Below, in pieces: positions 51,003 through 58,909 of a stretch of DNA of 63,751 bases (the first letter of the stretch is position 1; each line of letters starts with the position of its first letter). The notes under the pieces are model-generated. The model was not told the origin of the DNA. It did not search any database and worked only from the letters and a program-made list of their open reading frames with translations. The translations under genes were made by a program, and so were the position numbers. Source of the stretch: Nitrospirota bacterium (GTDB lineage Bacteria > Nitrospirota > Thermodesulfovibrionia > Thermodesulfovibrionales > UBA9159); NCBI GenBank assembly GCA_021790195.1, contig JAJYIF010000019.1, positions 1-63,751 of the forward strand. Direction: 5' to 3'.

Positions 51003-53006
51003 ATGAAGAAATCGATCCTTGGTAAGGTATGTTTTATTTTATTGTCGGTTGCCTTGACGGCATGCGGCTCCAACAGCAGCTCTACTAATGCCGGGATCGG
51101 GTCAATATCGGCTCAGCTGGATTGGAGCAGGGTGGTCGTCAGCTCGTCGAGCAAACTTGCTGCTACAGCTCCTACCGGCGTTGCGACGGTCAGGATCATT
51201 GTCTCAGGATCGGGCATGTCCGATATACAGAAGGATTTTGACGCGTCTCTCGGACAAGGAGTCATTGACGGTGTTCCGGCCGGCAGCAATAGGACAGTAA
51301 CTGCGCAGGGACTGGATTCGACCGGTGTCTTGATGTATCAGGGATCGGTAAGCAACATGACCGTCACGGCCGGACATACAACGGACGTGGGGACGATTAC
51401 GATGCTGCCTCTGAGCGGAGGTTCGTCAGTTACGCTGATTCCGGGCACTGCGGCGCAGGCTACCCTGAATACAGGTGGCAATACCGTTAATTTCAATTTT
51501 GCGGCCAACGCCGTCAACCAACAGACAGTGGCTACACTCACCGAGGTGACCAGCGGCGGACTTCCTGTTGGTATTTCCAGCAAGAAGGCCGGCTTCACGC
51601 TCAGCCCCGACAATGTCTTTGTCCTCGGGTTTACGCTTACCACCAACCCCGGCATTACGGCCTTCAACGTCCCCGTCTCAATGAGCGGCACACTGTCTTC
51701 AACGTCCGGCATCACTTCCGGAACTACGCTAAACCTGGCGATGCTGCAGAACAATACATGGGTGGATGTTGCGACGATCGCGGTGGGGAACAATGGTTCG
51801 TTTACTGAAAATTTTCTTTCAACTACCCTGGTGGGTATCCTGACTCCTGGAACCTATGTGCTTTATAAGCCGGCCCCTGGCGGCAGCACCACTGTCTCGA
51901 ATCTGGGAATCGCTCTTGTTGCGGATGACGGAAACGGGTCGGGAAACTCTTCGAGCGCCTTGCAGGTTATCAATCTGTATGATTCAAACGGGAACCCGTT
52001 GGCCACTCCGACTATAAAGTATTTGCATTACGACGGCGCATACGACATTGACGGGCAGGCCCTTACGCCGGACGGCTCGCAGGGTATTCTGGTTGACGGC
52101 GGCAATACCATCAGGTTCTTCTCCAACGTGCAAACCGGAGTGCCCCTAGCATCAACCACTACGCTTGACGTTTCGGCTTATGGTGGAGACGGCGACTCCG
52201 TAGCCATCATGCCGAACGGCGATGAAGCAGTGGTTTCGGCTGACAGCTCCACCGAGCTTCTCCTTGTTTCCGGCATTGTCTCAGGAAATCCTAAAGAAGC
52301 GACTACTATCCCGATTCCCGGCAACCGCGATGGCGTAGTTATCTCCAATGACGGCGCTGTTCTTTTGGCTCGCGGTAATGGTGGGCTCACGGTTTTCAGT
52401 ATTGCCCCAGTGACTCCGGCTCCGGGTACGCTCGGAGGTATGGTTTCTCATAGCTTTACGCAGACCGCGGATATTACAACTCTGGGATCAATTTCGGAGG
52501 ATGGGCGAAACGGTATCGCTATAAGTCCTAAAGATTCCAGCAGGGCGGTGATAGTGGGCTCCTCTAGTAATACTAGCTTGGCAATTGCAACACTGGTCAC
52601 AGGAGTGCCTGGTTCCCCGACAGTGGGAACGTCTGTCACTATCTCAGGCGCACTCATGGTTCTTTCAGTGGCTATTACTCCGGACGGCAAGACCGCTATC
52701 GTGGGGACCGACGCCGGCATTGCGATGCTTTCGGGCGTTGATACCGGCACATTGACGCAGGTCGGGGGATTGTATGCTCCTACGTATGCGGGCAGCGGAG
52801 GAAGTGTGACGATGGGATATGTGCCGACACTCGGCGTGACCCTTGACGGAAAGTTCGTTGTCGTTTGCGATGCTGGCCCCTTCTCCTCTTCGGTAAGTTC
52901 AGGCTCTTTGCTTGTCATTCCGATAAATGCGACTGGGTTTGGGGCTCCTGTGGGGATCTTAAACGGTATTGCAGTTCCGTACAACGATCAGATGGTCATT
53001 CACTGA
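51003..53006 (+). CDS. Lipoprotein with beta-propeller-like C-terminal half
   Basis: The 667-residue lipoprotein has lipobox LTAC near residue 20. The N-domain (about 30-135: SISAQLDWSRVVVSSSSKLA, VRIIVSGSGMSDIQKDFDAS, GLDSTGVLMYQG) parallels the N-domain of the neighbouring lipoproteins. A middle beta domain follows, then from about 300 a series of propeller-like blades (DGQALTPDGSQGILVDGG, DSVAIMPNGDEAVVSAD, SVAITPDGKTAIVGTD, GVTLDGKFVVVCDAG). GGGAGG at about 50986-50991 favours ATG 51003 over 50994. It is in the copy A unit, closed by the terminator at 53035. Confidence 0.8.
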   Translation: MKKSILGKVCFILLSVALTACGSNSSSTNAGIGSISAQLDWSRVVVSSSSKLAATAPTGVATVRIIVSGSGMSDIQKDFDASLGQGVIDGVPAGSNRTVTAQGLDSTGVLMYQGSVSNMTVTAGHTTDVGTITMLPLSGGSSVTLIPGTAAQATLNTGGNTVNFNFAANAVNQQTVATLTEVTSGGLPVGISSKKAGFTLSPDNVFVLGFTLTTNPGITAFNVPVSMSGTLSSTSGITSGTTLNLAMLQNNTWVDVATIAVGNNGSFTENFLSTTLVGILTPGTYVLYKPAPGGSTTVSNLGIALVADDGNGSGNSSSALQVINLYDSNGNPLATPTIKYLHYDGAYDIDGQALTPDGSQGILVDGGNTIRFFSNVQTGVPLASTTTLDVSAYGGDGDSVAIMPNGDEAVVSADSSTELLLVSGIVSGNPKEATTIPIPGNRDGVVISNDGAVLLARGNGGLTVFSIAPVTPAPGTLGGMVSHSFTQTADITTLGSISEDGRNGIAISPKDSSRAVIVGSSSNTSLAIATLVTGVPGSPTVGTSVTISGALMVLSVAITPDGKTAIVGTDAGIAMLSGVDTGTLTQVGGLYAPTYAGSGGSVTMGYVPTLGVTLDGKFVVVCDAGPFSSSVSSGSLLVIPINATGFGAPVGILNGIAVPYNDQMVIH

Positions 53007-53034
53007 GATGATCTTTAATTGATATATCGATGAT

Positions 53035-53062
53035 AACGAGGGGCTTCGGCCCCTCGTTTTTT
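53035..53062 (+). terminator. Rho-independent terminator between module copies
   Basis: AACGAGGGGC, loop TTCG, GCCCCTCGTT, then T residues: a perfect 10-bp stem. It separates the two modules into independent transcripts. Confidence 0.95.
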
Positions 53063-53104
53063 ATTGTGGTGAATAGTGGCCTCATTCGGGAAGGTAGAAG
53101 TGAC

Positions 53105-53133
53105 TTGACAAGGGAATCTTCGTATAGATAAAT
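53105..53133 (+). promoter_or_regulatory. Promoter of module copy B
   Basis: TTGACA (53105-53110), 17-nt spacer, ATAAAT (53128-53133). It is similar to the copy A promoter from the -35 box on, but the sequence upstream is unrelated, so the two copies may be regulated differently. Confidence 0.55.
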
Positions 53134-53158
53134 AGACAACATGAGGGAGAACAAGATA

Positions 53159-54448
53159 ATGAGGCATCTGCTTAGTGTTTTTTTGGTACTTATCTTTGCA
53201 GTATCTGCATCCGCTCAGGGCGCTTATGATCAAGATATGTCGAGAGGTATGTCTGCCCTTGGCAAGAAGGACTACAGTTCGGCGGAAGATGCCTTCAGGG
53301 GGGCCTTAAAGGAATCGCCTGACGACTACAAGGCAAATCTCTATCTCGGCATCGTCCTCAACAAGAAGGGAGAGAAGGAGGCCCAGAGCTATCTGAAGAA
53401 GGCCCTGCTTGTCAATCCCGAGGACCCGAATACGAACCTGCAGCTGGGTATTTATTATTTCAACAGGTCGGTATATCCTGAGGCCAAGGATTATTTCGAA
53501 AACACCATAGATCTATCACCTGGGTCTGAGTATTCAACGGAGGCGAGGACGTATATTGAGAAGATGACAGGGCCGAAGGCAGCCAAGAGGTGGAGAGTGG
53601 ACGCGGCCCTTGGGATGCAGTATGACAGCAATGTCATCGTGGGGCCCGGTAATCAGCCCCCTCCGAAGGGGATATCCGGGAAGTCGGACTGGAGCGGAGT
53701 GCTCTACTTGAAAGGTCAATATGATCTCATTACCTCGGACCGCTTCGTGGGGAGCGTGAGCTATTCCGCTTATCAAAGTCTGCACACGCGGTTGACCGAT
53801 TTCAACATAACCCAGCAGGTCGGAGGATTGGACGCCGCCTATGCGCTGACTAACGGAGTGACTCTAAGAGGCTCATATGCATTTGAGTATGTCCTTGTGG
53901 GCGGGGATGAATATGATTATGCCCACACCCTTACGCCGGCTGTAATATTTACATACGGCAATGGTTTTTCGACGGTGCTCAATTACGCTTACAGCAAGGT
54001 CCATTTCTCAAACAGCGGCCTTTTTCCGACCAACTCGGACAGGAGCGGTTTTAACCACAGCGGCTCGATCGTACAGTATCTACCGTTGTTTGGCGGTGAT
54101 TTTTTGACGGCGAGGTTGGGCTATTCCGCCGACAAGGACGTGACGAGGGAAGAGTTTTGGGCCTATACCGGGAACAAGGGCTTCGGAGGTCTGACCTTCA
54201 AGATCCTGCCGACGCTCTCGGCTGATGTGTATGGAGAGTATTACAACAGGAGATACAAAGGGAAATATCCGCTGGACGGTCCCAGGAGGAATGACAATAT
54301 TCAGACCTATGCATTGACGGTGAGCAAGAAGCTTTCAGATATATTCAGCGTAGTAGTAGGGGAGACCTATATCTGGAACAACTCGAACATAAATGTGTTT
54401 GAGTACAAGAGGTCCATAACAAGCGCGTTTGTAACAGCGAGGTTTTAG
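53159..54448 (+). CDS. Outer-membrane TPR/beta-barrel protein, Slam-like (copy B)
   Basis: Identical in sequence to the copy A product at 47236-48525 over all 429 residues: signal peptide, three TPRs, C-terminal barrel ending VTARF. AGGGAG again precedes the chosen ATG. Full identity of two long paralogues implies very recent duplication or ongoing gene conversion, or a dosage need. It is followed directly by the FecR gene copy. Confidence 0.75.
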   Translation: MRHLLSVFLVLIFAVSASAQGAYDQDMSRGMSALGKKDYSSAEDAFRGALKESPDDYKANLYLGIVLNKKGEKEAQSYLKKALLVNPEDPNTNLQLGIYYFNRSVYPEAKDYFENTIDLSPGSEYSTEARTYIEKMTGPKAAKRWRVDAALGMQYDSNVIVGPGNQPPPKGISGKSDWSGVLYLKGQYDLITSDRFVGSVSYSAYQSLHTRLTDFNITQQVGGLDAAYALTNGVTLRGSYAFEYVLVGGDEYDYAHTLTPAVIFTYGNGFSTVLNYAYSKVHFSNSGLFPTNSDRSGFNHSGSIVQYLPLFGGDFLTARLGYSADKDVTREEFWAYTGNKGFGGLTFKILPTLSADVYGEYYNRRYKGKYPLDGPRRNDNIQTYALTVSKKLSDIFSVVVGETYIWNNSNINVFEYKRSITSAFVTARF

Positions 54449-55264
54449 ATGAAAAGAAATACGGTAATTTTCGTCCTTGTATTTTTGTTAATGTCCATGA
54501 TGGTGCTTGGAGTTTCAGATGTTTTTGCAGTGCAGGACATAGGGGCAGTGGTAGCCCTGAGGGGGAGCGCTGTAATCGACAGGGACGCCAAGAAGATCGA
54601 GGCCAGGGTCAAGGAGGGCATTCAGTTGAAGGACATTGTCCAGACGGGGCAAAGGTCGAGGACGAAGATGCTTTTTATCGATGACAGTGTTTTGACCATG
54701 GGGGAGAACTCCAGGATGGTGATAAAGGAATTCGTATACAGCAAGGACAAGCGGACCAGATCGATATTTAATCTTATGGACGGCAAGATGAGGTCGGTTG
54801 TAGGGAGGGCGGAGTTTGAGGTGCAGACCCCTACGGCTGTTGCAGCCGCCAGAGGTACAGTGTTTGATTGTGAGACAGGAGAGATGGCAGGGAAGGCATA
54901 CACCACCTGCACATCGTATGAAGGCATAGTGGACATCCGGAGCACGGATCCTACAATTACGGGGAGGGTGAGTCTGAGACCGGGCATGACGGTTACTGTT
55001 ATGAGCGGGCAGCCGATTCCAACTCCGACACCCGCTGCATCGGCAGTCATTCAGTCCGGCCAGGCTGTCCAGCAGGGAACCGGAGCGGCCGGACCGGGAG
55101 GAGGAGTTCTTCCGATAATAGTACCTCCACAGACTAATCCTCAGCCTCCGAATGTTACGCCGACGCTGCCGACAACGCCGGTGAATGTGGGGATAAACTT
55201 CCCGGGGACGACGCCGACACCGACACCGACGCCTAACACGGGTTCAATACATGCAGGATGGTAG
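54449..55264 (+). CDS. Secreted FecR-domain protein (copy B)
   Basis: Identical to 48526-49341: signal peptide, FecR domain, Pro/Thr-rich tail, terminal GSIHAGW. It abuts the barrel gene (copy B) and is followed 7 nt later by the out-of-frame lipoprotein gene, as in copy A. Confidence 0.8.
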   Translation: MKRNTVIFVLVFLLMSMMVLGVSDVFAVQDIGAVVALRGSAVIDRDAKKIEARVKEGIQLKDIVQTGQRSRTKMLFIDDSVLTMGENSRMVIKEFVYSKDKRTRSIFNLMDGKMRSVVGRAEFEVQTPTAVAAARGTVFDCETGEMAGKAYTTCTSYEGIVDIRSTDPTITGRVSLRPGMTVTVMSGQPIPTPTPAASAVIQSGQAVQQGTGAAGPGGGVLPIIVPPQTNPQPPNVTPTLPTTPVNVGINFPGTTPTPTPTPNTGSIHAGW

Positions 55265-55271
55265 GAAAACA

Positions 55272-57172
55272 ATGAAGATGAAAAGGACAGGCAAGGCAAT
55301 AGCGATAGTTCTGGCGAGTTTTTTAACGGCATTTATATCCGGTTGCGGCGGGGGGGAGTATCTGCATCGAATACCGGGACAACTAAGGTAACGGTCAGCA
55401 TAGACGAGTCCAAAGTTATGAGTTCTGAAGCTGGCCGGTCCTCTTCGGCGGTCCCTCAGAGTGTAGCCACGATAGTTGTTACGGTTTCGGGTTCGGGCAT
55501 GCAGACCCAGCAGCAAACAGTCAATGTTTCTGGGCAGTCGGACATCACCATAACATTCGATGGTAATGATGCTATTCCAAACGGACCGAACAGGGACTTT
55601 TTTGCCGTTGCAAAGGATTCAAGCGGCGCGACTGTTTTCCAGGGAGACGCTAAGGCCGACCTCGACGGAACACCCGCAAATGTTACTATACATATGGGTT
55701 TTATACTTTCAGGCGCGTGGTCTCTCATGCACACTCCTCAGGGGCAGACCGAGAAAGGCCCCCAGTTTTTCAATATGACCCAGACGGGTAACACTTTGTC
55801 GTTTACATTTTTTGATAGCGATGGGACCTCTCACACAGGCAGCGGCAGCGTCAACGGCGGCGACGTTCAGATGACTATCCCGGACAACACGGACAGCTGC
55901 AACAATCCGGCTCCGGTTACACTTACGGGGACTATTGCGTCCTATGGAATTACAATGACCGGCACATACACGACCCCCGGGACTTCCGGAAACTGCGCTA
56001 ACGGAGAAACAGGGACATGGACGGCTACAAGGGCCCAGTCTACTTCATTTGATATATCTGGCGGCTGGTCAGGGTTCCTGACGCCCCAAAGCGGCTCGGA
56101 GCAGGGCCCGTCCTGCATGACATTTACACAGAGCGGCAGCTATTTTACCTTTACGGGTGATTCCACCGGCAGCGGCACCCTGAGCGGCAACAATATTATG
56201 TTCCAATTCTCTCAGTCAGCGGGCGGCAACACCGGCTGCATTATAGATAATTATCTCACCGGCACGGTAGCCGCCGACGGCAATTCCGCGAGCGGTACAT
56301 TCACCACCGCTAATGATTGCGGCATCCCGCCCGTGTCAGGAACGTGGAGGGCGGTCAAGGGTGCATGTTCGACCCCGCCGCCAGCCACCCAGGGCACGCT
56401 GTCCGGCACAGTTACGGACGCTCTTACAGGATTGGCGCTTTCGGGCGCAATTGTCACCGTTACCCAGCAGGGGACGACGATTGCGAGCGCGACTACTGCG
56501 ACGGATGGCACGTATTCATTGAGTATGGCATCGGGCACATACACCGCCGCGTTCTCGACCTCCGGTTATATAATATCGACCATCGATAATGTCAGCATAG
56601 GAGCAAGTTCAACCACAACTCTTAATGCGGTTCTGAGTCCTGTTCCCACTGCGGGCCAGGTGAGGATTGTTCTTACCTGGGACTATTCGAAAGGGAACCT
56701 CGATCTGGATTCGTATCTGCAGGGGCCGCGAGCTCCCGGTGACACGACCGCCGGACCGTTTCAGACGTGGTATGGGTATGGGAGCAAGGTCTATAGTTTC
56801 AATGGCATTGTATACGCGCAGCTTGATCATGACTGGACAGACCCCGCCGCCGACGGGCCTGTACCGCAGGAGACGACAACGATCGAGCAGCAGGTAGCGG
56901 GGACTTACAATTTCTATGTCCACGATTTTACCGACACCGGCTCCGCGAACAGTGTTGCCTTGTCTAATTCGACTGCACAGGTAAAAGTGTATGTCGGCAA
57001 CACACTTGCCGCGACTTATAACGTTCCCACAAATCAGACGGGCACTGTTTGGACGGTGTTCCAATTAAGCGGAAGCAATCCTACCCCCGTCAATACGCTG
57101 TCCTCGGATGAAACGGTCCTTCAGAGCGCCTCGCGTGCTGGCTCGTCTCTGAAGAAAAGCAAGAAGAGGTAA
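55272..57172 (+). pseudogene. Surface lipoprotein gene out of frame at a G tract
   Basis: ATG 55272 starts the same signal peptide and lipobox as copy A, but a run of seven G (55350-55356) throws the frame into a stop after 39 codons. One more G would restore a 633-residue lipoprotein whose codons continue as VSASNTGTTKVTV. The downstream frame is fully open: family N-domain, two beta domains with a CG/GCI pattern, a CnaB-like domain (GTLSGTVTDALTGLALSGAI) and a YfaP/DUF2135-like C-terminal domain (VRIVLTWDYSKGNLDLDSYL). This suggests phase variation; sequencing error is the other option. Confidence 0.75.
55350..55356 (+). repeat. Seven-G tract, candidate phase-variation site
   Basis: An uninterrupted G7 directly after the lipobox Cys codons. 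In copy A the same place reads GGGGGCGGG, broken by C. Slippage by one base would switch the lipoprotein on or off. Confidence 0.7.
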
Positions 57173-57203
57173 TCGGTAGGCCTCTTGAAGTTTGTGTCGA
57201 GTT

Positions 57204-57244
57204 GTCATTTCCGCTTGCCCTGCAGGTAGGCAGGCCGTAATGAC
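57204..57244. repeat. Palindromic repeat overlapping the next start codon
   Basis: GTCATT at 57204-57209 and AATGAC at 57239-57244 bound an imperfect palindrome with CTTGCC...GGCAGG arms, a common dispersed type. The right arm supplies the ATG of the following gene. Confidence 0.6.
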
Positions 57245-57683
57245 AGATGTCAAAGACAACAGCCTTTTGCGTGACCTCGCTCGTCAGTTGAAGCTCGCCC
57301 TGGACGCGTGCAGCCCTTATATCCAGCAGATGACCTCAGAGGTCTGTCCAGCGTGCGAAAAGGTCTGCTGCATTAACAGGCACGGATACTATGACGACAA
57401 CGATTTGATTTATGTCCGCGCCCTCGGTCTGGAGACTCCTTATTATAGAGAAGGAATCAACGACACCGATCCGTGTCAATTCCTTTCACCTTACGGCTGC
57501 ACCCGCGAGAGGTCTGTCAGGCCTTTCAGGTGCAACTGGTATTTCTGTAACGCACTGATCGAACACATGGAAGAAGGGCCCGCCAGACCCTATCGTGAAT
57601 TCATAAGCGGTCTTCAACGGGTCGTTGAGTTGAGGGACAAGATGCTGAAGGAGTTTTACGGGGAGAAACTTCCATCCCTGTAG
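57240..57683 (+). CDS. Cys-cluster protein, YkgJ-like
   Basis: The 147-residue cytosolic protein has nine Cys: 24, 36, 39, 43, 44, 79, 87, 98 and 103. CPACEKVCC near the start and the RPFRCNWYFC block match the zinc/iron-chelating YkgJ-type pattern. The ligand and function are unknown. The ATG falls in the palindromic repeat, with AGGTAGG as a possible ribosome site. Its end overlaps the convergent methyltransferase gene by 28 nt. Confidence 0.7.
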   Translation: MTDVKDNSLLRDLARQLKLALDACSPYIQQMTSEVCPACEKVCCINRHGYYDDNDLIYVRALGLETPYYREGINDTDPCQFLSPYGCTRERSVRPFRCNWYFCNALIEHMEEGPARPYREFISGLQRVVELRDKMLKEFYGEKLPSL

Positions 57684-58276
57684 ACGAACATCGTAAAATC
57701 GTAAGGTATCCTGTCGTGCCTCATGGCAATAAAGGGTGAAAGCTCTTTTGTCGCAAAGCCGAATATCTCTTCCGGTGAGACATAATGAAGTTCGAAGTCC
57801 TTCCTCGGCTCATGTGCGGAAAGGGCGTTGAAGGCGAGGCCGACCCTGGAATGATTAAAGAGCTTCCGGAGGGTGTATGCAATCAGCTCTTCGATTCCAC
57901 GGACCTTCAGATTGAACACACCGCAGAGAAAGATATAATCGAAGTCTTCTTCGAGGTCTTCTTTCTCAATGTCGAATACCCCGAATACGGATTCCGGATG
58001 CTTCTCACGGCCGATCTCAATCAATTTTTCATTAATGTCAAGGCCGGTGTAGCTGATCTGAATGTTTCTATCTTTAAGGAACCCGCAAAGATCGCCCTTG
58101 CCGCACCCGAAGTCGAGTATTTTACTGCCGTCGATACAGGCCGCGATATCAAGCAAGGCCTTATAGCGTGCAATTTGTCCGGCGGAAGTCCAGTGGAGGG
58201 ATTCAGGCCTGTCTCCGAACATGCCGAGAGATTTCTCGTAGAACGAGATCAAATACTCCCTGTCAAGATCGTCCAC
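57656..58276 (-). CDS. Class I SAM-dependent methyltransferase
   Basis: The 206 residues have motif I ILDFGCGKGDLCGFL, motif II with the acidic YTGLDIN, and FDYIFLCGVFNLK (motif IV region); the C-terminal half is beta-rich. The substrate is unknown. GTG 58276 is chosen: it gives DDLDREYLISFYEKSLG at the N-terminus, and a TATAAT box ends 7 nt before it, again leaderless. A longer frame from 58330 would run through the promoter. Confidence 0.82.
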   Translation of the reverse strand: MDDLDREYLISFYEKSLGMFGDRPESLHWTSAGQIARYKALLDIAACIDGSKILDFGCGKGDLCGFLKDRNIQISYTGLDINEKLIEIGREKHPESVFGVFDIEKEDLEEDFDYIFLCGVFNLKVRGIEELIAYTLRKLFNHSRVGLAFNALSAHEPRKDFELHYVSPEEIFGFATKELSPFIAMRHDRIPYDFTMFVYRDGSFSP

Positions 58277-58283
58277 GAAGATT

Positions 58284-58289
58284 ATTATA
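58284..58289 (-). promoter_or_regulatory. -10 box of the methyltransferase gene (leaderless)
   Basis: TATAAT on minus, then AATCTTC and GTG 58276. The spacer resembles that of ald (GGTCTTCG). Confidence 0.55.
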
Positions 58290-58392
58290 GCACCGAAAGA
58301 CGTGCAGGGCACTTTACCCTTGAAATGCACCCGGGTTTTCTATTATCCTTATTATTAAAGAAATTTAATTAGCGCAGGATGAAACGGAATTA

Positions 58393-58896
58393 ATGATTAG
58401 AAAGGCGACCATTCTCCTCTGCGCCGCGTGCTTTGCCTTCGGCTGTTTGTGGTTCGGCAACGGAAGCGCAAGGGCGGCCCTGCCGAAGGCGGACAAGGTG
58501 GTTGTTATCAAATGCAGGAGGCTGATGATGCTCCTGAGAGACGGGGAGATCTTCAAGACATATAGGATTTCTCTGGGCAGACAACCGAACGGCCCTAAGA
58601 CCATGGCGGGTGACAGCAAGACGCCGGAGGGCAGCTACGTGTTGGATTCAAGGAACCCGAAGAGCAAGTATCATCTCGCGCTCCACATCTCTTATCCCAA
58701 CGAGACCGATATCCTTAATGCCCATAAGCTCGGCGTGTCGCCGGGCGGCGGAATCATGATCCACGGCCTGCCACAGGGCAGGATAGCGCCCGTCTTTTCG
58801 GACTGGACCAACGGATGCATCGCGGTGTCCAATAAGGAGATTGAAGAGATCTGGCAGTTCGTTCGGGACGGCACCCCTATAGAAATCAGACCGTAG
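58393..58896 (+). CDS. L,D-transpeptidase (YkuD family)
   Basis: The 167 residues have a signal peptide (to about 28) and a YkuD domain: VVVIKCRRLMMLLRDGEIFK, TPEGSYVLDSRNPKSKY, GGGIMIHGLP with the conserved His and SDWTNGCIAVSNKEI with catalytic Cys. It makes 3-3 cross-links in peptidoglycan or attaches proteins to it. It is short, with no LysM domain. Tail-to-tail with the HtrA-like gene. Confidence 0.93.
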   Translation: MIRKATILLCAACFAFGCLWFGNGSARAALPKADKVVVIKCRRLMMLLRDGEIFKTYRISLGRQPNGPKTMAGDSKTPEGSYVLDSRNPKSKYHLALHISYPNETDILNAHKLGVSPGGGIMIHGLPQGRIAPVFSDWTNGCIAVSNKEIEEIWQFVRDGTPIEIRP

Positions 58897-58909
58897 GAAA
58901 GACTTTTCC

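Larger units (their letters stand above)
53127..55353 (+). repeat. Direct repeat, copy B (about 2.2 kb)
   Basis: Counterpart of 47204-49430 at offset 5923. The identity breaks off at the G-rich lipobox region of the lipoprotein gene. Confidence 0.9.
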
